Assembly (NCBI GenBank): GCA_021784635.1
Contig: JAJYHS010000208.1
Location: 1 to 9,997 of the forward strand
DNA length: 9,997 nt
Source: a bacterium
GTDB lineage: Bacteria > Bdellovibrionota > Bdellovibrionia > Bdellovibrionales > UBA1609
Reading direction: 5' to 3'
Shown here: positions 1 to 5,911 of the stretch, piece by piece
Numbering within the stretch: position 1 is the first letter of the stretch
Layout of the letters: every line of letters starts with the position of its first letter
Position numbers and translations under genes: made by a program
The notes under the pieces: generated by a model
Databases searched by the model: none
Seen by the model: only the letters and a program-made list of their open reading frames with translations
Told to the model about the DNA's origin: nothing

Positions 1-303
1 TATACGATTGAATCGACCTTTCGCAAACTAGACTATTTCGATGCCGAGACCGCTGAATACGACGCCACGACTCAAGCCGATTTTGCGTTAATTCAAACTT
101 TTATTCAAAATCATCTTGATCATAATCAAAAATTTACTGCTGACGATATCACCCAGTTACTGGCGCTATTCGAAAACTGGTCGGGGAGCATTCAAAATTA
201 TATCGGGGCATTATCACAATCGGTCACTTATCGATACAACCTAGAAGTTGCCATCGGCATTCTTTTCGATACTGTTGGCTACCGCGTATCGCCTCTACCT
301 TAA
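1..303 (+). CDS. 3' end of an unidentified protein gene (5' end outside window)
   Basis: Frame 1 is open from the first base to a TAA at 301-303, giving 100 residues with no in-frame ATG, so the true start lies upstream of the window. The visible tail is rich in Asp, Gln, Phe and Ile, looks soluble and mostly helical, and ends in VSPLP. No catalytic motif or membrane segment is visible and I do not recognise the family. Its stop overlaps the dapD stop on the other strand, so the two genes are convergent with no room for a terminator between them. The reading frame is real in my view because it stays open over its whole length and ends exactly at the dapD boundary, but 100 codons without a known domain is only moderate support. 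Confidence 0.6.
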   Translation, partial: YTIESTFRKLDYFDAETAEYDATTQADFALIQTFIQNHLDHNQKFTADDITQLLALFENWSGSIQNYIGALSQSVTYRYNLEVAIGILFDTVGYRVSPLP

Positions 304-1133
304 ACTTGCACATCAAATTCACGTAGTGCTTGGTTGAGCGAAGTTTTTTTATCGGTCGATTCTTTGCGCTTGCCGATGATGAGCGCGCAGTTGACGTTAT
401 ATGTTCCTGCCGCAAATGATTTTGCAATACTACCGGGGATCACCACTGAATTTTCGGGCACAAAACCGCGATGCTCAACAGGCGAACCTTTCGACACATC
501 GATAATTTTAGTTGATGCCGTAAGCGTGACTCCCGCGCCGATGACGGCCCCGCTTCGAACCGTCACGCCTTCAACGATGACCGCTCGGCTACCAAGAAAG
601 ACGTTATCTTCAATAACCACAGGAGTGGCTTGTACCGGTTCGAGAACTCCACCAAGACCAACTCCGCCCGAAATATGGCAATTGGCCCCCACTTGCGCGC
701 ACGACCCAACGGTTGCCCACGTGTCAATGAGCGTACCCGCACCGACACGCGCACCGATATTTATGTACGAAGGCATTAATATCGCCCCTGGCTCGATGTA
801 CGAACCAAACCGCGCGATCGCGTGTGGCACGACGCGAACGCCTTCGCGGCCGCTCCATTTTTTTACGGGAATTTTGTCAGCAAAAGTGAGCGCCCCGGCC
901 TGCATCGGTTTAACTTTTCGAATTCTAAAATAAAGTAAAATTGCTTTTTTAACCCATTCATTGACCTGCCAGTGCGACGGCGCATTTGTACCGCCTGCCA
1001 TTTTTGCAGCCACACGTATTTCGCCTTTATCGAGCAACTTAATTGCCCGTTCTACGGTTCGAACATCGGCGGGTGTGAATTTGCCGCTTTCGTACAGGTG
1101 ATCGATAACGCCGGGGAGGTCGGTTTTACTCAT
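300..1133 (-). CDS. dapD: 2,3,4,5-tetrahydropyridine-2,6-dicarboxylate N-succinyltransferase
   Basis: DapD transfers a succinyl group from succinyl-CoA to tetrahydrodipicolinate in the cytoplasm, the committing step of the succinylase branch of mDAP and lysine synthesis. The protein is 277 residues, the usual length. Residues 1-95 form the helical N-terminal region. Residues about 100-250 are a left-handed beta-helix of hexapeptide repeats, with GAGTLIDTWATVGSCAQVG at 131-149 and SGGVGLGGVLEP at 155-166. Asp137 and Glu188 match the acidic residues proposed as catalytic in this family. The ATG at 1133 has GAGG five bases upstream. It follows the MpaA-like amidase gene by 13 bp on the same strand, so the two are probably co-transcribed. 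The TAA overlaps the stop of the convergent gene at 301-303. Family assignment is firm. Confidence 0.97.
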   Translation of the reverse strand: MSKTDLPGVIDHLYESGKFTPADVRTVERAIKLLDKGEIRVAAKMAGGTNAPSHWQVNEWVKKAILLYFRIRKVKPMQAGALTFADKIPVKKWSGREGVRVVPHAIARFGSYIEPGAILMPSYINIGARVGAGTLIDTWATVGSCAQVGANCHISGGVGLGGVLEPVQATPVVIEDNVFLGSRAVIVEGVTVRSGAVIGAGVTLTASTKIIDVSKGSPVEHRGFVPENSVVIPGSIAKSFAAGTYNVNCALIIGKRKESTDKKTSLNQALREFDVQV

Positions 1134-1146
1134 TAAAACCTCATAA

Positions 1147-1803
1147 TTAAAATCTTTTCTCGACCGATTTCAACGCTTCGTGAATCGCGGGGACATGAGT
1201 TTTTAAAATTTTTGTAGTTTCTAGTCCACGCTCAATTTCGTAAGTGATAGTGGGGATGCTTCGTTCGAGTCCGCAGTATGTCCCTAAACAGCCGGGAGTT
1301 GGGTAACCGATGTCATCCTTGATTTCGTAGCTTGTGCAGCTGTGAATGATTTCCGCTTCGGGTCGACAATTGCCATTAATGTTAAGGCACGGATGCCACG
1401 AGTGTAAACTAATAATAAATTGTGGCTTTGAAGTTTCGATCCATTTAACAAGCGCCTGATTTTCAGGTTCTGAGTTGGGTTCCAGTCCCGGTGCATATTT
1501 TTCTTCAGCGACTGTTGCGGTCCAATCTTTCGTCGGAAGATTACGGTTTAAATCCACGCCTCGGGCATTCTTTCGCTGACTCGCTAATATGCCGTCTACA
1601 TTAAATTGCGGTACGAGAGTTAAACGAAGTTTGAGTGTGTACGAAGGCTGAAACGTTTGCAATAGACCGAGGCTTGCCACTACGCCTTCGGGTTCGTTGC
1701 CGTGAACGCCCCCTAAAATCAATACCTCAGGACCAACGCGACCAAACCGGTGCCCGAGAATTGCAAGCCCCGTAGAGGTTTTACCAAATTCAAATGTTTC
1801 CAT
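1147..1803 (-). CDS. mpaA: MpaA-like murein peptide amidase (M14-family zinc carboxypeptidase fold)
   Basis: A 218-residue zinc hydrolase. GGVHGNEPEG (31-40) supplies the zinc ligands His34 and Glu37, SLHSW (132-136) supplies the third ligand His134, NARGVDLNRN (79-88) carries the substrate-binding Asn/Arg motif, and Glu189 in TYEIERG is the likely catalytic base. The DLNRN block, SEPENQAL and the GYPTPG...GT...YE ending resemble E. coli MpaA, which cuts the gamma-D-Glu-mDAP bond of murein tripeptide in the cytoplasm; aspartoacylase/succinylglutamate desuccinylases share the fold but fit less well. There is no signal peptide, which agrees with a cytoplasmic recycling role. I chose the ATG at 1803, which has AGGAAG seven bases upstream, over the in-frame GTG at 1833. 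dapD follows 13 bp downstream. Substrate is inferred from similarity and context. Confidence 0.8.
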   Translation of the reverse strand: METFEFGKTSTGLAILGHRFGRVGPEVLILGGVHGNEPEGVVASLGLLQTFQPSYTLKLRLTLVPQFNVDGILASQRKNARGVDLNRNLPTKDWTATVAEEKYAPGLEPNSEPENQALVKWIETSKPQFIISLHSWHPCLNINGNCRPEAEIIHSCTSYEIKDDIGYPTPGCLGTYCGLERSIPTITYEIERGLETTKILKTHVPAIHEALKSVEKRF

Positions 1804-1810
1804 GTCGCAA

Positions 1811-1816
1811 CTTCCT
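1811..1816 (-). promoter_or_regulatory. Ribosome binding site that fixes the mpaA-like start
   Basis: The minus strand reads AGGAAG here, seven bases before the ATG at 1803-1801. The alternative upstream GTG at 1833-1831 has no comparable purine-rich stretch before it. This site therefore favours the shorter, 218-residue protein and leaves 35 bp between the amidase start and the divergent lysC start. Confidence 0.65.
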
Positions 1817-1838
1817 GTGTTAGTGTCGCTCACTAAAT

Positions 1839-3065
1839 ATGTTGGATCAGAAAAAACTAATCGTCAAAAAGTTTGGCGGAACGTCGGTTGGCACACTCGA
1901 GCGGATCGAAAATGTCGCAACCCGGGTAGTGCGTGACCGTGAAAAATTGGGCCAACTTCCGGTCATTGTGGTTTCGGCCATGTCCGGTGAAACCAATCGC
2001 CTTATTCGACTTGCAAATGACCTTGACCCCGGCTATCGCGGGCCAGCTTATGATATGCTTCTTGCAAGCGGTGAACAAGTGGCGGTGGCGCTGCTGGCCA
2101 TTGCGCTCGAAAAACGGGGAGTCAAAGCGGCGCCGCTTCTTGCCTATCAAGTCGGCATTCAGACCGATGCGATCTTTTCAAAAGCCCGGATTCGCTCCAT
2201 TAACGCTGATAAAATCATTCAACTCGTTGAACAGGGAGTCGTTCCCGTGGTCGCTGGATTTCAGGGCATAACGGACGATGCGCAAATCACTACGCTCGGC
2301 CGTGGCGGTTCGGATACGACGGCGGTGGCGCTCGCTGCGGCACTGGGCGGATCCGAATGCGAAATTTACACCGATGTGCCGGCGGTATTTTCGGCGGATC
2401 CGAGGCTTGTGACGAAGGCGCGCGAACTCAATCGAATTACATTTGAAGAAATGATGGAGATGGCTTCAGTCGGCTCCAAAGTTTTACACTTTCGTTCGGT
2501 CGAAATTGCGGCGAAATACAATATTAAAATTCACTCGCGATCGTCCTTTGAAGAACGCGAAGGAACATGGGTGATGTCGGAGGAGAATATGCTTGAAAAT
2601 CCTGTTGTTTCGTCAGTGACGCACGACCCGGCGACGGTTGTGATTAAACTAAACCCAGTTCCCGCCGGTGCGGAATTTTTAGCCGACCTTTTCGGGCGCT
2701 TGGCTGAGAAAAATATTGTGGTTGATATTATTACCCAAAGCGGGAGCGATCGCCCCGACCGCCAGCGGCTTCATTTTTCGATCCCAGAAGAGGATTTGGT
2801 GCAAACCGAAAAAGTTTTGCACACGGTTTTGGATAGCGAAACCGAGGTGACGGTGATGCGGGATATGGCAAAAATTTCGGTTATTGGCGTGGGCATGAAA
2901 AATCATCCGGGGGTGGCGGCGCGATTTTTTAAAGTTTTTAAAGAACACGATGTGGATGTTCATTTGGTGACAACGTCAGATATTAAAATCAGCGCCGTCG
3001 TGGCAAAAAACCAGCTCAAAGAAGTCGCTGAGGCCCTGCACACCGAGTTTGATTTAGATGTGTAG
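1839..3065 (+). CDS. lysC: Aspartate kinase with two C-terminal ACT domains
   Basis: It phosphorylates L-aspartate with ATP, the first step of the aspartate family (lysine, mDAP, threonine, methionine). The protein is 408 residues, typical of single-function kinases. The kinase domain spans about 7-235, with KFGGTSV at 11-17, SGE at 78-80, GRGGSDTTA at 154-162 and TDVPAVFSADPR at 178-189. ACT domain 1 covers about 265-335 and ACT domain 2 about 343-408, with GMKNHPGVAA at 352-361 and TSDIKIS at 379-385. These regions normally bind lysine and/or threonine for feedback inhibition; which effector applies cannot be told here. The ATG at 1839 has no clear Shine-Dalgarno sequence. It heads an operon with the repeat protein, lysA and DUF502 genes, and its stop overlaps the next gene by 8 bp. 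Confidence 0.97.
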   Translation: MLDQKKLIVKKFGGTSVGTLERIENVATRVVRDREKLGQLPVIVVSAMSGETNRLIRLANDLDPGYRGPAYDMLLASGEQVAVALLAIALEKRGVKAAPLLAYQVGIQTDAIFSKARIRSINADKIIQLVEQGVVPVVAGFQGITDDAQITTLGRGGSDTTAVALAAALGGSECEIYTDVPAVFSADPRLVTKARELNRITFEEMMEMASVGSKVLHFRSVEIAAKYNIKIHSRSSFEEREGTWVMSEENMLENPVVSSVTHDPATVVIKLNPVPAGAEFLADLFGRLAEKNIVVDIITQSGSDRPDRQRLHFSIPEEDLVQTEKVLHTVLDSETEVTVMRDMAKISVIGVGMKNHPGVAARFFKVFKEHDVDVHLVTTSDIKISAVVAKNQLKEVAEALHTEFDLDV

Positions 3066-4101
3066 AAAACGTTTCATCTTTTTTGCGGTCGTTTTTTTAC
3101 CCACAATTTTATTCCACATTGCTTATGCGTCATCCTCAATAAAACCACTAAAGGTGATTAAACCGGCTCACGTCCCTGTTGGCTTCGCTATTTTTTCACC
3201 GATCGACAGCAATTTTGAGAACGTTCCTACAGTTCACAATTTCGATTTCAATTTGCTATACGGCAAATGGTATTCCTTGAAGGGCGCAGCCATTAGTGTA
3301 GGCGTCGGATTATGGAAAGGTAACGTAACGGGTGCCGTGGTATCTATCGCTGGGAACGTTACTGAAGGTAAAATGGTTGGTGCGCAGATCTCCGACATAT
3401 ACAATTACGCCAAGGACCTTTACGGCGCGCAAATCAGCGTTTTAAATAGAGCCGCCGATGTGCATCTTGGAGCAGAAATTGGTATATTAAATACTTCCGG
3501 CAAAGTTAACGGTTATCAAGATGGTGTCGTAAACGTAAGTGGAAATCTAAAAGGAGCCGACACGGGCATTGTCAATACCTCCGCAGACGTGATCGGCGCC
3601 CAAATCGGCATTGTGAATTTGGCAAAGAACGTCACAGGCATGCAATACGGTCTTGTCAATATTGCAAAATCAAACAAGTTTGGCCAAATTGGTATTTTAA
3701 ATATCGCAACCAACAATGCGTTCAATATTTATACCGGGAGCGGTAACGACGCTGATGCAGAAATTGGTATGCAAAGCCGTTCAGGACATTTTTTTGGTAT
3801 AGTGGCGGAAGCCGTTCGACCCCACTATGACACGCGGTTTGGACCCGCGGTTTCAACGGTTTTGGGAACTGGCCTGCAGGCTCGATATCATCGCCTAACC
3901 GGTTATATTGAAGGTCGCGACGAATCTCTATTTCAAGACGATCCACCGTTATCCTTGAACATAGGAGCAACAACGCCGGCATGGCGACGTTTTTTGCTTT
4001 TTGCACAGGGCGGTCCCAGCTTCAGTTCTGGCTTCACTTTTCAAAAGTATGAATTTTTAGTTGGACTACAGTTTATTTTAAAAAAGAGCTCGAGCAACTA
4101 A
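3058..4101 (+). CDS. Exported repeat protein resembling the LA_2272 surface-repeat family
   Basis: A 347-residue protein with a Sec signal peptide: basic MCRKR, a hydrophobic core to about residue 22, then AYA, with likely cleavage after Ala24. There is no lipobox cysteine. Residues about 108-221 are tandem repeats of about 14 residues with consensus GAQ-x-GI(V/L)N-x-A-x-x-V-x, typical of repeats that stack as a beta-structure and reminiscent of the LA_2272-type surface repeat proteins. Residues about 240-340 alternate polar and hydrophobic residues with many Gly, Tyr and Phe, which suits outer-membrane beta-strands. It probably sits at the outer membrane or cell surface; its role is unknown. 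It starts 8 bp inside lysC and ends 2 bp before lysA, so it is fully embedded in the lysine operon although it has no evident link to that pathway. Confidence 0.8.
   Translation: MCRKRFIFFAVVFLPTILFHIAYASSSIKPLKVIKPAHVPVGFAIFSPIDSNFENVPTVHNFDFNLLYGKWYSLKGAAISVGVGLWKGNVTGAVVSIAGNVTEGKMVGAQISDIYNYAKDLYGAQISVLNRAADVHLGAEIGILNTSGKVNGYQDGVVNVSGNLKGADTGIVNTSADVIGAQIGIVNLAKNVTGMQYGLVNIAKSNKFGQIGILNIATNNAFNIYTGSGNDADAEIGMQSRSGHFFGIVAEAVRPHYDTRFGPAVSTVLGTGLQARYHRLTGYIEGRDESLFQDDPPLSLNIGATTPAWRRFLLFAQGGPSFSSGFTFQKYEFLVGLQFILKKSSSN
3379..3720 (+). repeat. In-gene tandem repeat coding for units of about 14 residues (about 42 bp)
   Basis: Successive units start at residues 108, 123, 138, 152, 166, 180, 194 and 208 of the exported protein. 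Examples are GAQISVLNRAADVHL, GAEIGILNTSGKVN, GYQDGVVNVSGNLK, GADTGIVNTSADVI, GAQIGIVNLAKNVT and GMQYGLVNIAKSNK. The first two units are 15 residues, and a looser unit precedes them from residue 92. Repeats agree at the protein level but have diverged in DNA, so this is an old duplication series and not a slippage-prone array. Confidence 0.85.
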
Positions 4102-4103
4102 CT

Positions 4104-5291
4104 ATGGCAAATCCCTTTTATGCCCATCCTAAACTAAGCCAATTGCCAACGCCGTTTTATGTTTATGATCTGGCCGGCCTTCGTGGTCGAGTTGCCAAAT
4201 TTAAAAGCTCTCTACCTGCGAATGCACATATTCATTTTGCAATGAAATCGAACAATAACCTTGAGATCCTCAAAGCTTTACATGAATGTGGCTTAGGGGT
4301 CGACTTGGTCTCTGCGGGCGAAATGAGGCGCGCGCACGAAGCTGGATTTACCCCCGAAGAGATGATTTTCTCAGGCGTGGGCAAGACGGCGGATGAAATC
4401 TCGGCGGCGCTTGAAATGAATATTCATCAACTCAATGTTGAGAGTTTGCCTGAACTTGAACGAATCGCTGATCTGGCGGCACAGGCAAAAAAGCAGGCCC
4501 GAGTCGCGCTCCGGATGAATCCTGATATCGAAGTTGATACTCATCCGTATATCCGTACCGGATTTCACGAAAATAAATTTGGTTTTGATTTTTCTGAAAT
4601 TCCAAATGCGGTTGAAATATTAAAAACTCATGCGAACGTGCTTACCCTGCAAGGCCTGACCCTGCATATCGGTTCGCAGATTCGCGACCTTGTGGCATTT
4701 CGCCAAGCCATTCGAAAGACCTTCAAGCTCTGGCAACAATTAAATACGCAAGGGTTTACGCTGACGTCATTTGATGTAGGTGGTGGCGTTGGTATTGACT
4801 ATTTAAGTGCCGATTTGGCGAAAGACGAAGAATTAATCGCGGCCTATGGCAAAATGATAGAAACTGAAGTGCCTTCGATTGTAAACCGAATTGATTTTGA
4901 ACCAGGGCGTATTTTGATCGCGCGGTTTGGCGCCTTGATTACCGAAGTTCAGTATGTGAAACGTACGCCGTATAAAAATTTTGTCATTGTTGATGCGGGG
5001 ATGAACGCGCTTATGCGCCCCGCACTTTATGAGGCCCATCATCGCATTCTTCGGATTGGTGGCCGAACAGCAGCTAAATCATCCGACGGGCGCACTCAGG
5101 TTTTTGATATTGTCGGACCGATTTGTGAAAGCGCCGATGTTTTAGGTTACAAACGCGTGATGCCGTCTGATATAAAAGCCGGGGACCGGTTGGCGATTTT
5201 GGATGTCGGTGCCTATGGGTACGTGATGTCCAGCCAATATAACTTGCGAGAGCCGTTGAAAGAGTACATTCTTAACGGGGTTACATTATGA
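4104..5291 (+). CDS. lysA: Diaminopimelate decarboxylase
   Basis: This PLP enzyme decarboxylates meso-2,6-diaminopimelate to L-lysine, the last step of the pathway, in the cytoplasm and normally as a dimer. The protein is 395 residues, within the family range. The alanine-racemase-like barrel spans about 25-285 and the C-terminal beta domain about 286-390. Lys48 in HFAMKSNNN is the PLP-binding lysine, HIGSQI (188-193) and the GGG at 226-228 contact the cofactor, EPGR lies at 266-269, and GPICESAD (338-345) gives Cys341, the residue that enters the partner's active site. Tyr371 in GAYGYVMSSQYN matches the conserved C-terminal tyrosine. The start lies 2 bp after the repeat-protein stop and its stop overlaps the next ATG (ATGA), so expression should be coupled to both neighbours. 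Confidence 0.97.
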   Translation: MANPFYAHPKLSQLPTPFYVYDLAGLRGRVAKFKSSLPANAHIHFAMKSNNNLEILKALHECGLGVDLVSAGEMRRAHEAGFTPEEMIFSGVGKTADEISAALEMNIHQLNVESLPELERIADLAAQAKKQARVALRMNPDIEVDTHPYIRTGFHENKFGFDFSEIPNAVEILKTHANVLTLQGLTLHIGSQIRDLVAFRQAIRKTFKLWQQLNTQGFTLTSFDVGGGVGIDYLSADLAKDEELIAAYGKMIETEVPSIVNRIDFEPGRILIARFGALITEVQYVKRTPYKNFVIVDAGMNALMRPALYEAHHRILRIGGRTAAKSSDGRTQVFDIVGPICESADVLGYKRVMPSDIKAGDRLAILDVGAYGYVMSSQYNLREPLKEYILNGVTL

Positions 5292-5911
5292 AACAGTTTT
5301 CGAAACATTTCTTGCGCGGCGTTTTCACTCTCCTGCCTGCAGGTTTAACTGTCGTTATTTTGTTTTCGTTTTTGCATTGGACCGAAGACGCGGCACGTGA
5401 AGTCTTGCCCAGCCATATTTATTTTCCGGGCCTCGGTCTGATTCTCGGCATTGTCATCATTTACGCAATGGGATTATTTACGGCCGTGCCGTTTGCGCGC
5501 AAAATTATGACGGCTTTCGAGTTGCCATTTAAAAACGTACCAATTGTTAAGAGCATTTATTCGGCGTTCAAAAGTCTTTCGGATTATTTTTCACCGGAAC
5601 ACAAAGTTGAGCGCCAAGTTGTGGTTGTTCGAATCCCTGGCTTTGCCGCCGAGTTTGTGGGTTTTGTAACGCGCCAAAATTTAAACGATTTACCCAAACA
5701 GGTGACAAAAGAAGATCGAGTGGCAGTTTTTGTGCCACTCGCGTATCAAATCGGCGGGCTCACCATTTTTATTCCGCGCTCTTGGACCACAACGATCGAT
5801 ATGAAAGTTGACGTCGCAATGCGCTCGTCACTCACCGCATGGATGCCGATACGCGACCAAGAGGGCGGTGAACTACATTCAGCCCAGACGCATTCGCCGT
5901 CGACGGATTAA
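5288..5911 (+). CDS. DUF502 family inner-membrane protein
   Basis: A 207-residue membrane protein. Segment 1 is about residues 9-30 (RGVFTLLPAGLTVVILF) and segment 2 about 44-66 (PGLGLILGIVIIYAMGLF). They are followed by a soluble part with VPIVKSIYSAFKSLSDYF at 84-101, IPGF..EFVGFVT, and VAVFVPL...GGLTIFIPRS. That order matches DUF502 (PF04367) as I know it. Bacterial function is not established; plant relatives are the COV/LCV membrane proteins. The ATG overlaps the lysA stop by 4 bp and has only a weak GGGG before it, which points to translational coupling as the last gene of the lysC operon. The last 26 codons overlap the 3' end of the convergent 573-residue gene, and that tail lacks family motifs, so it may be a recent extension. 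Confidence 0.88.
   Translation: MKQFSKHFLRGVFTLLPAGLTVVILFSFLHWTEDAAREVLPSHIYFPGLGLILGIVIIYAMGLFTAVPFARKIMTAFELPFKNVPIVKSIYSAFKSLSDYFSPEHKVERQVVVVRIPGFAAEFVGFVTRQNLNDLPKQVTKEDRVAVFVPLAYQIGGLTIFIPRSWTTTIDMKVDVAMRSSLTAWMPIRDQEGGELHSAQTHSPSTD

Noticed and set aside
334..933. 199-residue open frame on the plus strand opposite dapD
   Set aside because: It lies wholly antisense to dapD, is rich in Pro, Thr and Ala as expected for a shadow frame, and has no motif.
1804..1833. GTG start adding ten residues to the MpaA-like amidase
   Set aside because: No ribosome binding site precedes it, while AGGAAG sits seven bases before the ATG at 1803, and the added residues are not family-like.
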